Shown here piece after piece: positions 33,699-46,297 of a stretch of DNA of 64,000 nucleotides (position 1 is the stretch's first letter; each line of letters opens with the position of its first letter). Origin of the DNA: Citrus sinensis (Eukaryota; Streptophyta; Magnoliopsida; Sapindales; Rutaceae); the NCBI RefSeq assembly GCF_022201045.2, contig NC_068557.1, positions 1,302,001-1,366,000 on the forward strand. The letters are read 5' to 3'. Made by a program: the position numbers and the translations under genes. The notes beneath the pieces were generated by a model. It saw nothing but the letters and a program-made list of their open reading frames with translations, was not told where the DNA came from and did no database searches.

Positions 33699-34703
33699 TA
33701 GGGATGGCAATGGGGAGGGGAGGGGAGGGGAGGGGAGGGAATTAATCTCCCTGTATCTATTCTCGATATTTTACGTATGTCCTCGTCCCTTTTCCGTCCC
33801 GTCAGAATTACTTGAGAGAATCTCTATTTCTTCCCCGAATAATAACAGGGGACCTTCGAGGGTCCCCGATCCCCGAATAACTAATACATTTTTTTTTTGT
33901 TTTCGATTGAGTTAATCATATTAAAAATAAAAAATTCAAATAAAAGTAAAGTTCGAAATATATCTTACATTAATATCCATTACAAAAGTCACATATATTA
34001 AATTAGTAAGTAACGCAACATGTAAGGGATACAAACTTATTTTACAAATTATCATGACAAATTAATAATCTAATACAAAATTGTTATAAATAAAATCGAA
34101 TTTAAATTCAAAATTAACTTTTTCAATGGTGGCGTGGGCACTTTATAAATGTGGACTATTCCCTTTACAACACAATAGTTAAATCGGAGCAAATCAAGAG
34201 CAAATATTAGATTAGATTAGATAAGATAATTAAATTGTGATTCGCTATGGGCAATTATAACATCTAAAAATAAATAAAAAATAGATTTAAGTTTACAATA
34301 TTTAAAGAATATTAAAATTAAAAAAGTTTTGGGCTAATAGAATTTACTCGGTCTTTTTAATGTCCTAAATAAAAATTTAGGACTTTAATTAGTTAATTAG
34401 GCCTAAAAGTTTAATAATATAAATATTTTAATATTTTTTATTTTTACCAATATTTAAAATTTTATTATTTATTTACTAGTATTTTTAAAAAATTAAAATA
34501 AAATTAAAAATTAAAATGGGGAAATGGGTAGGGGATGGGAATTCTATCTCATCCTCGTCCCCTCTCCGAATAAGAAATTGGGTAAAAAAAATTTTCATTC
34601 CTTCTCCGAATAAGAAATTGGGTATGAAATTATCTCTATACTCTCCCCGAATAAGGAAAATCCCCGAGGGTACCCATCCCCGTGGGGATTTTTGCTATCC
34701 CTA
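33699..34703. mobile_element. hAT-like non-autonomous element
   Basis: 1005 bp between inverted ends tagggatggcaatggggag and, read inverted from the right, tagggatagcaaaaatccc. The flanks are ataaaaat (33691-33698) and ataaaaac (34704-34711), an 8 bp duplication with one mismatch, as hAT elements leave. Near the left end is a (gggga)n run. No transposase frame; the interior is AT-rich. Confidence 0.6.
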
Positions 34704-35479
34704 ATAAAAACTACTTGCAATATGCAACCTATTTACCAATCATAGGACTACAGCCTCTAAATTCTTACAAGCTTTGGGCTAAACGTCACAAGTTACATAT
34801 TGTATTCCAATTTCTGAAGTTTTTACAACAAAGTTTTTAACTTAAAAATTAAAATTTCACAAGATTTAGTTTATTATGCTTATAAATAACATCTAAAAAT
34901 AAATAAAAAATAGATTTAAGTTTAAAATATTTAAAGAATATTAAAATTAAAAAAGTTTTAGACTAATAGAATCTACTCGGTCTTTTTAATGTCCTAAATA
35001 AAAATTTAGGACTTTAGTTAGTTAATTAGGCCTAAAAGTTTAATAATATAAATATTTTGATATTTTTTATTTTTACCAATATTTAAAATTTTATTATTTA
35101 TTTACTAGTATTTTTAAAAAATTAAAATAAAATTAAAAATTAAAATGGGAAAATGGGTAGGAGATGGGGATTCTTCCTCATCCCCGTCCCTTCTCCGAAT
35201 GAGAAATTGGGTATGAAATTATCCTCATACCCTCCCCGAATAAAGAAAATCTCCGAGGGTACCCGTCCCCGTGGGGATTTTTGCTATCCTTAATAAAAAC
35301 TACTTGCAATATGCAACCTGTTTACCAATCATAGGACTACACCCTCTAAATTCTTACAAGCTTTGGGTTAAACGTCACAAGTTACATATTGTATTCCAAT
35401 TTCTGAAGTTTTTACAACAAAGTTTTTAACTTAAAAATTAAAATTTCACAAGATTTAGTTTATTATGCTTATAAATAAC
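34261..35479. repeat. Tandem duplication of the 3' half of the hAT-like element plus flank
   Basis: 34261-34889 is repeated directly as 34890-35479, with the shared start catctaaaaataaataaaaa and shared end ttattatgcttataaataac. The offset is 629 bp. Copy 2 lacks about 40 bp present in copy 1, where ctccgaataagaaattgggt occurs twice. High identity points to a fairly recent event, after the element inserted. Confidence 0.8.
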
Positions 35480-35810
35480 AATAGTTATATTTTTCTTACA
35501 GACATCCACACTTAACATCTGACAAAATCCTTTTTCTTCTTTTCCTTGGATCTATTTTCATTTTTATTTATTGGGTTTGTTAAAGTTATTTAAAAGAAAT
35601 TATTTTTCCTTTACGGGAAATAGAACATTATAGGATAATAAGAAAATAATGAAAGCAGAAATAAGTATAAAGTATTATTGACTAAGATTATTAATGCAAA
35701 TAATACTAACAACAATGTATTACTTTAAGGAAACTGTATATTTTTTATGTCCGTTTATTTTGCAATAAAATAGAGAAAAGCAATGATGTTGTATTGTAAT
35801 AAAAGGACTA

Positions 35811-35984
35811 GGATACCCTCATAATCTTAATTTCTAGTGAATTGAATTCATGCGAGTAATTTGGTAGTTAATATATAGAAAATAAGTATGAGAAATTAAA
35901 TTCTAATTATATATTATCACTAAAATATATGTTGTATAAGATTTTCGTAATATTAAAATAACTTAAATTGGAGAAGATCCTAAT
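35811..35984. mobile_element. MITE, copy 3 (diverged) of the local family
   Basis: Shares ggtagttaata...gaaaat...gagaaattaaattcta...attatcactaaa...atatg in order with the copy at 25148-25318. The ends aggataccctcataatc and, inverted on the right, aggatcttctcc support a worn terminal inverted repeat. Confidence 0.45.
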
Positions 35985-38546
35985 CCATAATACAATAACA
36001 CCAACAAATCAACAACATTGTTGCTTTAAAATAACTGTGTATATATTTAATATTTGCACCCGATTGCATTCATCATATGTAGCAAAAATGCAAAATCCAA
36101 TGAAGCAAAATCTCTTATTTCACATGAAAGTAGTGGACCTTGAAAAATCGGGACAAGCCGCCACTGGAGTACCCAATGAGTGATGAGTCCCACCAAATGA
36201 TGGATGACATGATGAACAATGAAAAAAATCACTTCAAATATTAGGCCATGAAAAAGATGTGTGTGATCGCTAGGTTTTCAATTGATGGATATATACGCAA
36301 ATAGACTGATAAGATATGACTTCTCAGTGCCTTTGAAGAAGCCATATCCATATCAGTTTAGCTGTCATAGCTCGGATTTTCAATTTTTCATTGCCACAGT
36401 CCATTAATATATATATATAATATTTTTTTTTTCAAAAAGAGAAATGATAATGATTATTATAGAGCTAAAAATTGACTTATAATTTCCTTATGCTGTCCAA
36501 TTTTCGTTCCCTTTCCCTTTTGTTAAGCTTAAGACAATCAATCAAGATAAGACACCTGACGTAACCCTATTGTTTGCTTTGACAAATATTATTTCTGCAA
36601 ATTTTCATATCTGGGGAAGGTAAAAACTGGACCCGTACGTGTCAAATCTCATGTTACACAAATTTACACTGCAGAAATATATAATTATTGTGAGGAATAT
36701 GTTTAGCACTAATTATTCAATGAGATAAAGTAATATCATGCTGAAGTAAAAGATTTCTTTATGTGCAAAAGGATTATCGTATGTATTGATCTGTTAAGAA
36801 CAAACGGCCTCCTGTACACTAGGTTTCAAGGTGCATAGCATATTTATTTGTGTCTCGAGTCTAGATTTTACACTCTTTAGACACCATGTGACTGTCGTCT
36901 TTGACCCTGAAACCACACGGCGTTATTTTACATCCATAGCAAAAGTTATCATACTGTTTGAAAGGAGGACTCCTCATACACAGTCAAGTAAATCAACCTA
37001 TGCAACATCCTGACACGTCACCCTTAGCTATTACATGATAATACAGGCCATCAAATATGAGTATGTGTGACTTATTGAATCGCCCTTTCCACGTCACGTA
37101 TGCAAATCAAGTTGTCGAAGCCACACGATTTTAATGATTAATGATTGACAATAGCTTGACTGAAAACAACAAAACTGAGTAATAATAATGTGAATAGACC
37201 ATTTAATTTGGTGTCGACATCTCATTTAATTTGTTAATCATACCTAATTGCAATAAGGTGACCCTCTTATATCTCTTTTTATTGGTGAATTTTCAAAATG
37301 GATTCGTCACCTCCTTTGCTCAATCTTCATCACACAGTTAATTTTTCCTCCCTGTGAGTTAGCAAATTGAATGGTGCGGTTCCCCACTTTGAATTGAAAA
37401 CACAGCGTGATGACATAAACTAATGGGTGGATCATATTACAAACACTTTATTGAGTTTTATACCTTTTTTTTTTCCTTTCCCAGCTCCACGTGTTATTTA
37501 TTAGTGACCTAATACTTCACTCAAAAAGCTTTCGTTTTATTTCGGGCATTTTGTATGCGTTACAGGTTTTTCTATCTTTAGTATTTAGTTATTAACAGGA
37601 AATTTATTCCAATATTATATTTTAAGGTGCAAAATACAGTTTCATCCTTTAACTGTGTCTCGAGACGGGATAAAAAAATTTACTTAGGAGAACAAAAATA
37701 AAATTTTATTTTGTAAGTAAACATTTTAGCACATAAATTGATTCCGAATGGTTGCAACAAATAATTGAAACCTTAAAGGAGACAAGAAATTAAATAAATA
37801 GTGTGCATTAAGAAGAGAGGGCATATATGAAACGTAATAAGAGAAAAAAGTTCTATTTGATATTTTGTAAAATTATTTTGAAGGTTTAAAATTTAGTTGT
37901 CTCATTTTGAAATAAACTACGAAAATGTGGTAGCTTTATTATTATTATTATTATTATTTTGAGAAGGGTAGCTCATTGATATTAGTAGATAATTAGTTAA
38001 AGAAAGTGGGAAAAGAAATTTGCTAGTTAGAGGAGGCATTTGACCTAGTCTCCCAGTAAAATCTAAAATTCAACAAATCGTCTCCCAAATCTTTTTTTCT
38101 TTTTAATTTTCAAAATACATTGAATATATACATAGTTTCTAGGAAGAATATCTCTTTCAATTCACCGTCACAATATCTCCAGGCAGCTGTTTTTTGAATC
38201 TTGCAAAGAAAAATATTTAGTTGGTTACAATATGGATAATTACATGAGATCAATACCCATGATCAAATTACCCAAAGTCTAAAAATGAATACAAGCCAAA
38301 ATCAAGTGAAAAAGAAAAACAAAGGCACCTATGAAATGGTAGAGTAAACCAAAACAAACTATATTGACAAAACTTCAATAAAACAAACATATCCAAATAC
38401 CACAAAGCTTATCTTTGCACTATAAGGAAGCAATCATATCCCTAAGGTCAAGCTTCCTTATATGCCTTGCAAAACTTTTATTACAAGGAAAATGAAATGC
38501 CCTAGCAAGAAAGCAAAACGTAGAAGCTAATAACTAATTAATTAAT
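35985..38546. other. Gene-free region 3' of the NPF7 gene
   Basis: AT-rich with scattered simple sequence (attattatt near 37938-37958). I see no exon series, RNA gene or defined transposon. The last ~150 bp are probably the 3' UTR of the minus-strand transporter gene. Confidence 0.4.
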
Positions 38547-40854
38547 TTAAACTCTTCTGAGCACATCATCTTCATCTAGTTTCATCTCCATTTCCTTCTC
38601 ACAACTGTCCTCATCAAGGTTGATGCCTTTGTACCAATTTGCACAGATCAAGTAGATAACAAAATCGAAAGCTGTAAGCACAGCCAGAAGGAAGTAGAAT
38701 CTATCCATGTGGCCTGTGTTCAAATCATCGGGAATCCATCCAGGCTTGTCGCCTTTAGCTGTGATTCCCATGACCATGACCACAAGAAGGCTGCTCACAT
38801 AGTTTCCGAACGAAATCGAAGCCATGCATAGTGAGCTTCCAAAGCTTTTGATCCCATCAGGGGCTTGCCCATTAAAGAATTCTAATTGCCCGACATACAT
38901 GAACACTTCTGAGGCACCAACAAGGACATATTGTGGAATTTGCCAAAATATGCTTAAGGAACTTGCCTTTTCTCCGGGGCTAATATATTTGAGCCTTTGA
39001 ATTTCAGTGGCACCAGCTGCTATCATTGCTAACATTCCAATTATTAGCCCAATTCCCATCCTTTGAAGCTCAGATAACCCTTTGGGGTTACCATTGAGTT
39101 TCCCGGCTACCGGCACTAGGATTTTCCGGTAGATTCCTGTGCAAATGAGGACACTGCAGATATCAAAAGCTGACATGCTGGCTGCCGGAAGGCGAAATTC
39201 TCCAATGTGGGAGTTCATCACGTCTCCTTGCTCAACAAATAGAGAAGCCATTTGTGTGAAGACCACTGAGTAAATTATTGTGCATAGCCAAATTGGTAAC
39301 ATTTTCAGAACACATTTGGCTTCTTCAACTTGTGTTACAGTGCATAGCTTCCACGGATTCTTTGGGCCAGCTAAGTCATTATCTGTTATTGTTGCTGCCT
39401 TGTCCAAAAACCTGACCAAATTCAACACACAAACGTAAGCCAAACAATAATAGGGCACATACATGCTCGTATTTGCTCAGGTAACAGCTTAGATCAGGAG
39501 AGAATCATAAAATCAGATTAAATGCTTACTCAATTTCATTGCTGTGAAGGATCTTTCTGCTTCCTTTGATGGCAGATTCAGGCCCTGCAACTTCGTAAAG
39601 CTCATCAGAATTAGCCGGGACAACAACGTTCCATTTCCTAGCTGCAGCGATGAACACCTGAGCGACACGTGGCAGCGGGTTGCCACAAGGCTTTACATAC
39701 CGGTAACCAGGAGTCCCCATCAAGTATGAAAGTAAAGCAATGACAGCAGAAGCTAATGAAACCAAAAACCCTAAAGTCCACTTTCCTGAATCCTCATAAT
39801 AGACCAAAATGGTGTTTGAAAAAAGTGACCCAACATTGAGAAAGAAGTAGAAATAGCAAAAGAAAAGTGTTTTTGATTGCCTCTCTTTAGGTTTTGATTC
39901 ATCAAATTGGTCTGCACCAAAGGTGGCCAGTGTGGGCTGATGCCCCCCGTATCCAAAGGCGATGAGATAAATAGATAAGTAGAAAATGGCAGCAAATATT
40001 GAAGATAGTGGCTTGCAGCTTATGAATCCATCACCACAACCAGTTGGCTTGATCATTAAGAAAGAAAGTACTGATAGTAGCACCAAACCCTAATCAAAAC
40101 AATACGTAATCGCAGTTATAATTAATTAACTGGGATAACAAACAAGGTCTTTCTTAACGTGTCCTCTAAGCAAACATATGAACAAAATCTATTAAATCTT
40201 ACCACTACAAAAATGAGCTGAAAGACAGCACAGGTTAAGTAACGCCCCCAGTAAGAATCGCTGAGGAATGCACCGATGAGAGAGCACATATAAACTGTAC
40301 CAGTCCATTTGCTGACATTATTAGCAGCATTTGCATTTTCTTGTTGAAGAACTCTGGTTAAGAACAAAACCAAGTTCACACCAACTCCAAAGAAAGCTAG
40401 TGTTGCAAGGCCTTGATTTGCTGCATGAAACAAACAAACAAGAAATTAATTGGAATAAAATTGTAAGTGATGATTGATGAACCATGATAAAATAAAAACA
40501 AAAAAAAGGGAAAATTTTGTCATCACTGAAGTTGTACCTAGTAAGATGCTTGCATATTTCCAGCCTCCTTTGTTCTTTTCATGAATGAGATTCTTTCTTA
40601 TGAAAGAAGTAAGCTTCTTTTCATCCTTATTGTTCTTGTTCGCAGCTTGTGCTTGTCCAGTGCTAATATTTTCATCTGTCACCTGTTTTATTAATTTAAG
40701 GAAAAAAAAATCAAAATCGTTAGTTATTTTTAAGCCAAACTACATGAATAAACATATTTTCAAAAATAATAATTAAAAAGATATATTAGTTTAATTTTCC
40801 AACCTTTAGCGTGATCTGGTTGGTGGAGTTGAGTACTGAATCCATAGCTGCCAT
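38547..40854 (-). CDS. NRT1/PTR family (NPF) transporter, NPF7 clade
   Basis: Five coding exons on the minus strand: 40854-40804, 40682-40538, 40420-40203, 40089-39530 and 39411-38547 (stop TAA). Phases close to 612 residues, the size of Arabidopsis NPF7 proteins. Sequence is strongly NPF7-like: ANQGLATLAFFGVGVNLVLF, ANNVSKWTGTVYMCSLIGAF, LSDSYWGRYLTCAVFQLIF, IWLCTIIYSVVFTQMASLFV, and SIFWQIPQYVLVGASEVFMY. Expected fold: 12 membrane helices with a central cytosolic loop. Known NPF7 members (NRT1.5, NRT1.8) move nitrate or potassium into or out of the xylem at the plasma membrane; substrate here is inference. The extended N-terminal hydrophilic segment (about 50 residues, Lys-rich) differs from NRT1.5; member 7.1, 7.2 or 7.3 cannot be fixed. 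No ExxER motif is visible in TM1, as expected for this clade. Confidence 0.93.
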
Positions 40855-40866
40855 TGAAGGTTGATT

Positions 40867-41357
40867 CTGTTCATTGAAAGCAACCCAATAACAAAATAGC
40901 AGAAACTATTCAGTACTGAAATTTACTATTAAATAGCAATAACCAACTCAACTTTATGTTTTATATACCAAACGATCACATTTATAATAGGAAGGCAAAT
41001 TTAGCTAAACTCAGCCAAAAATTCAAATGAACTTTTATGTTTTAATTTATTCACCCCCAAATATTATATCATACGTACACTTGATCCCCAAGAAAATGGA
41101 AACCGAAAAGTAGCAAATTTTTTTGCAATAGAGTATAGTACATAAAAGTATATAAAAATAACCATTATAAAGAAATAGTTGTAACAACAGTAATATCATA
41201 TTATCTTGAAAAGTGAAATGGAAGGAACATGAATTCGATGTAATACATGTAAAAGAACTTGAAATTTGATCAAAAATAATCTGTTAAATAGAACCTTTAA
41301 GCGTGCTTATGGAAACGTTTATAATGTAAAGTACAATAGAAGAAATTGAGTGCTTAC
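40867..41357 (-). other. Probable 5' UTR intron of the NPF7 gene
   Basis: A donor (CT|gtaagc, intron starting 41357) and acceptor (gaacag|AATCAACC, exon resuming 40866) lie just before the ATG at 40854. The pyrimidine-rich stretch 41358-41440 would be the leader. Confidence 0.5.
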
Positions 41358-41451
41358 AGAGAATAATTAAGAGAAGTGAAGATGAAGAAGAAGAAGTAAT
41401 TGCCTATAGGCGCTATAGAAGAAGGCTGATAAGATTGGTGTGAGAGAGTTC

Positions 41452-41461
41452 AATATATAGA
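41452..41461 (-). promoter_or_regulatory. Possible TATA box of the NPF7 gene
   Basis: ctatatattg on the minus strand, about 10-30 bases before the CT-rich leader. Position fits the inferred 5' UTR exon. Confidence 0.35.
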
Positions 41462-42500
41462 AAAAAAAAAAATTAGGGGAATATGAGAAGAGGGGGGTCA
41501 TTTTCAAACTTTTATGATCTATACTATTGAGGAAAATTTTCTAAGAGAAATATAATGGATGAGAATTTTGAGAGGTGTGTTTGGAAAAGTGTGTGCCACA
41601 AATTTGGTCATTTGTTTCATAAAATATTGGTAAGTGGGGTTTAATTTTCACATGAAAATGATGCATTTTGTTTTAGCTAATCCTGATAATCTGTACTAAA
41701 TATCAGTTTTGGTCTTATTATGCATATCAAGATATATTGTCACTTTTTCTCAACAATTTATCTATATATATACACCTATATATTTCATCATCAGGCATGA
41801 GGAGCAGTTATATATAAACAGTAAAGAACTGTGCACTTAAAACAAGTCATAAATTCAGTGGACCCATTGAAATGGACATATATCGATAAGTGTTTCTATT
41901 TATGGCCTGCTGTTAAATGTTATTATCAAATTGATTACCTATAATCATATTGAAAAATATATATGTATTTTAGATGGCTATCATAGTAGCATCTAATAAG
42001 AAACAATTAAAAAAAAAACAGAGGAATCAAATAAAATTAAAATAAACTAGTTTTGCAATGTTTGTGATCGTTGCAAGTTTTTTTTTTTCTTTTGCTGCTG
42101 CTATAAGATTTCTAATGAAGGTAACAAAGATGTGAAAGGATTTTTTTCTTATAAGACTTGTATTGATCTGTAGCACGCATGATTGAAAAATGGAAAGCCA
42201 TATTATTTATATTAGCATTCTAAATTAAAGTTAGTAGAAAGCCAGATCCACACTACTTGTCCAATTAAATAGAAAAAAAAAGAAAAAGAAAATAAGAATA
42301 AAACACGATGCATGCTTGTTTCCAAACACAAGGAAAAACACTTTGAGTAAATCCCAGAAGAAAATTTTAGAAGTAGCATAGCACTATTCATTGTAAAGAA
42401 TTATAAGGTGCCTAATATTAACACATTCTAAAGTCCTAGTCACATTCAAAGTTTAAAATGCAACTGAATAAGAACTACACACACACACACGTTCACTAAC

Positions 42501-42676
42501 CTTTGAATAAATTTGACCACTAGTGATGGAGTAAAGCAGTCTTCGGCTGGAAGTGTGACGTATTCCGGTGAAGGCGAAGACCGAGTGTCGATTATAACAG
42601 GCGGCAAACGAGGCCCGTAATTCACTAGACTCGTCGTCAGGAAACTTGAAAAGTACACGTTGAAATCTGTTGTCAT
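42501..42676 (-). CDS. Orphan first-exon candidate upstream of the NPF7 gene
   Basis: Begins MTTDFNVYFSSFLTTSLVNY and continues with GPRLPPVIIDTRSSPSPEYV; it ends in a good donor (CAAAG|gttagt) after 58 codons, phase 2. Base composition is coding-like against an AT-rich background. A TATA-like tataaatataa sits near 42941-42951 on the same strand. I do not recognise the protein and find no partner exon. Joining to the NPF7 leader acceptor would not be in frame with its ATG. It could be a small gene, an alternative NPF7 leader with an upstream frame, or a fragment. Confidence 0.35.
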
Positions 42677-42951
42677 TTATTGTTGAAAATTTGATGAAAA
42701 ATAATTTGGCCTTGCAGCTACAGGTGCCTTTTTGAACCGCTCTCAGCTAGAAGCTTATAATAAAAGCATGTTCAATTTCATAAAATAACAGTAATAATAA
42801 TGATAATGACCTAAAAGCAAAAGAAAACCCTTAAAAAAAGTGCAGTGCTTGTGATTAAACAAGATTGTGAAGAAAGTACTGCCCAGAGAAGAAGCTTAAT
42901 TAATTGGTCATAATAGTAGTGTAACGAACAATTAAAGTTTTATATTTATAG

Positions 42952-45104
42952 AGTAAAAAATTGGAGGTAACTGCTTCCTAGCAATATTAGGAGTCTGTTG
43001 CGTAACTGCTTCCTACTTAAACTCCAAAGTAAAATCTGAGCTTTTACCAAGTAAATATTTGGATTTGTGGATGCTCTTATTAGCTGTAATTAGATCTTCC
43101 ATAATTTCGATTTATTAAGAATTTACAAAACGATAAAACTATCATTAAAAGAATAATAATAATAACATAGGCCGAAAAAAAAACTGTATACGGAAACTGA
43201 CCCATAAAAAAAATTCTTGATAAATTAAATATAAACAATTTTATTTCAATGGTTGATTATTTTAGTTAAGGGTAGACAAATAAATTTGACTCTTTTTTTT
43301 TCTCTTCCAAAATCTATCAAATATGTCTCTTAAAGAGATGGGTAGAAAGATTTTCACTCTTTTGACATGTCCGGATTGACCACAATTATCAATCTTAAAA
43401 GACTTTTTTTCAATTTCTGGTCGGCTGTTTCTTTGAACGCTATTTTTCGCAATTTCACGCGAGAGAAATTCTCGATGTATTATCATAGACTTTTCGACTA
43501 TTATTAATTATTCTTATTGAATGCAATTCAATGTATTAATTAGTTTATTATATGCTTACTTTTCTAAATGATATGTCATTAATTAATCATGATAATGTTT
43601 TTTTATAATAATTCATCATTAGTGAAATAATTTCATAACACTGATAAATGAATAGTGTCTTATGTGTCACATCATTTAAAATAGACATTTCGTATTTCAA
43701 TTCTATAATTAATTCATTATTACTATTTTTAGCTTGCATTAATGTGATAAATAATTTCATAACTACTTTGTCTATTATCGTGGGGCCAGTTAAAATATGT
43801 TACAATACAAGACTTTGATGTCATCGAAATATTAAGTATCATGGAAACTATAACAAATTAAATTATTTGATTGTATATATTACTCATGACTTATTCCTTT
43901 TTTCTGTAATTTTTTTTTTCTAAAAGGCCTCTAAAATTCTTTTGTTAGAGAGAAATTAATTTGAAACTATCCGGAAATCATTTTTTAATCTTTCTTTATT
44001 ATTTATTTCGGAAGTGCAGTCAATTACATGTCAAGTGAGCAACTAATTTATTTTCAAAAGTGAGAAAAAAAAAAGAATTTACAAGCTGGCTTTGCCAAAA
44101 ATACCGAACTGAACAGTGTAAATATACTCTAGTGATTGATCAAGATTCTATAAACAAAACGAATCCAAGAAAAATTGTGTCAAGATAGATAAGATATGAG
44201 ATCAAATTTACAAACTAAATTTGCTAGCTAGGCTGGATTTGTGCAACAATATTTAACTGATTAGTGTCATTCATACAATTTTTTATGACTAAATTAAAGA
44301 TTTCGAAAATACTGATGAAAATACTATTGGTTCAAAATGAATGTATGAGTCAAAATAAATGAGGTGTTAGATTGTTTTGTACTAAACACGATTAATTTAT
44401 TTACAAAATGTTGAAGTTACATAAAATTAGTAACCATGTCGACTATTGGATTTGTGTCGAGAATAAAATTGTACAATTTGACATAAAATGATATAATTTA
44501 ATATGGTTAACTTCTTGGTGGTATTGTAATTAACCACAAAACTATAAATAGGAGGGAACATTATTTTGGTTAGGGTGAACATAAAATCATTCACATTCAT
44601 GAAACAAACATAGAGTTAAGACACAACAAGTACATGGGTATTTTGTTCTTAATGTTGCAATAACATTTTTCCTAAATTAAGACAAAACCACTTAAAAAGT
44701 TTGTTTCAACTTACTAACTCACTTGTAAACTGTTTATGTTATGAAGTAGTCTAAAAAGATTTAATTTGTTTTCACCTTTCTCTTTCACTGAAATAAAATT
44801 TAATTTGGTTTCAACTTGGCTGTCAAGGGAACCTAATTTTTGTTTAGTTTTTTGAACTCTTTACCTTCTTAATACAAAATCCTACCATTTTCATGCAACA
44901 GAATATCTAGTAATTACCAGATTTTTTCCATAATTTCTTATTCATTTCTGCCTTCTTTGCATCTTCTTTAAAACCTTCACCTTGCTTCACTCAATTAATG
45001 TTTCATCATTTCCATTTTTATCTCTATGAAAAAGTTTTGTTAAATTCATACTTTTGCTTCTTTTTCTTCTTCTTGTTTGAGTTTCAAAATTAACCAAAAA
45101 AAAA
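42952..45104. other. Intergenic region upstream of the RAV-type gene
   Basis: AT-rich, no exon series. actataaatagg near 44541-44552 is a good TATA-like match about 560 bases before the RAV ATG; it could be its promoter with a long leader, or belong to an old repeat. The last 150 bases before the ATG are pyrimidine-rich like a plant leader. Confidence 0.35.
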
Positions 45105-46103
45105 ATGGAAGAAGATGCATCAAGCATGGTGTCGAATGCAAAAACTAATGCGAATAACACAGAAGCTTCAGATTCAAACAACAGCACTTCTGGATTGCAG
45201 CCAGCTCCCAAGAGAATGAGACACGACAAAAATGTATCATTGGTAAAATTTAAGGGGGTTGTGCCGCAGCAAAATGGCCACTGGGGTGCACAAATATATG
45301 CAAATCATCAAAGAATTTGGCTTGGAACATTTAAATCAGAGAGAGAAGCAGCAATGGCATATGATAGTGCAGCAATCAAGATTCGCGGTGGCGATTCTCA
45401 TAGAAATTTCCCATGGACAGACACCAATAATCAAGAGCCTAATTTTCAAAACCAATATAGCACAGAAGCAGTTTTGAATATGATTAGAGATGGAACTTAT
45501 CAACCAAAGTTTGCTGATTATCTTAGGGTTCAATCACAAAGAGAGGACAATAATTCAAATGCTAGCCTTAATCAAATAATGGTGCATGGAGATGAACAAT
45601 TTGCTTATAGGCAACTTTTTCAAAAGGAATTAACGCCTAGTGATGTTGGTAAGCTAAATAGACTTGTGATTCCTAAAAAATATGCTGTTAAATATTTTCC
45701 TTTCATTAGTGAAAATGCTGGAGAAAATGCAATTAATGGAGGAGTAGATGACATGGAATTAGTGTTTTTTGATAAGTTAATGAGGCCGTGGAAATTTAGG
45801 TATTGTTTTTGGAGAAGTAGTCAAAGTTATGTATTTACAAGAGGATGGAATAGGTTTGTGAAGGAAAAAAAGTTGAAGGAAAAAGATATTATCACATTTT
45901 ATGCATGTGAATGTGCAAATGGGGCAAAAGAGGGGCAAAATTTCTTCCTAGTTGATGTAATACATTGTGAAGGGCAGAATTGTAATGTGGTTAAAAAGCC
46001 AGTGCAATTGGAACAAATTACGGGGAAAATTTTCAGCTACAATGAGAAAGAATCCAATTCTGAAGAGAAAGGGTTTAAACTTTTTGGTGTACAGATTAAT
46101 TGA
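45105..46103 (+). CDS. RAV-family AP2/ERF and B3 transcription factor
   Basis: Single-exon gene, 332 residues, as usual for RAV genes. A basic stretch PKRMRHDK (35-42) is a likely nuclear signal. The AP2 domain spans about 48-103 (KFKGVVPQQNGHWGAQIYAN, RIWLGTFKSEREAAMAYD). The B3 domain spans about 168-285 (LFQKELTPSDVGKLNRLVIP, WKFRYCFWRSSQSYVFTRGW). The C-terminus holds KLFGV (325-329), the R/KLFGV repression motif of RAV and TEMPRANILLO proteins, so a repressor of genes with CAACA and CACCTG elements is the likely role (family knowledge). Overall it looks closest to the At1g50680/At1g51120-type branch, with a shorter, less conserved linker than TEM1/TEM2. The start is preceded by an A-rich Kozak-like stretch. 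A foldback element lies 195 bp past the stop. Confidence 0.93.
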   Translation: MEEDASSMVSNAKTNANNTEASDSNNSTSGLQPAPKRMRHDKNVSLVKFKGVVPQQNGHWGAQIYANHQRIWLGTFKSEREAAMAYDSAAIKIRGGDSHRNFPWTDTNNQEPNFQNQYSTEAVLNMIRDGTYQPKFADYLRVQSQREDNNSNASLNQIMVHGDEQFAYRQLFQKELTPSDVGKLNRLVIPKKYAVKYFPFISENAGENAINGGVDDMELVFFDKLMRPWKFRYCFWRSSQSYVFTRGWNRFVKEKKLKEKDIITFYACECANGAKEGQNFFLVDVIHCEGQNCNVVKKPVQLEQITGKIFSYNEKESNSEEKGFKLFGVQIN

Positions 46104-46297
46104 GAGAAGCAGAAGATTCACTGATTAGTTTCATCTTAATTTTTAGTGTACTTTTTAATATTTTTTCTTTTTGGTTTTTTTCCCTTTTTATGGGTTTTAT
46201 TGTTTTAGGGCTTGAGTATTCATGTAGATCAATTTAATTAATGTACAAAATCAGGCCAGTTTGAGCAATATATTCTTGGTTTTTAGATGTATATGAA

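Noticed and set aside
33685..33915. 76-codon frame with a glycine/arginine-rich start
   Set aside because: It translates the (gggga)n run at the end of a hAT-like element.
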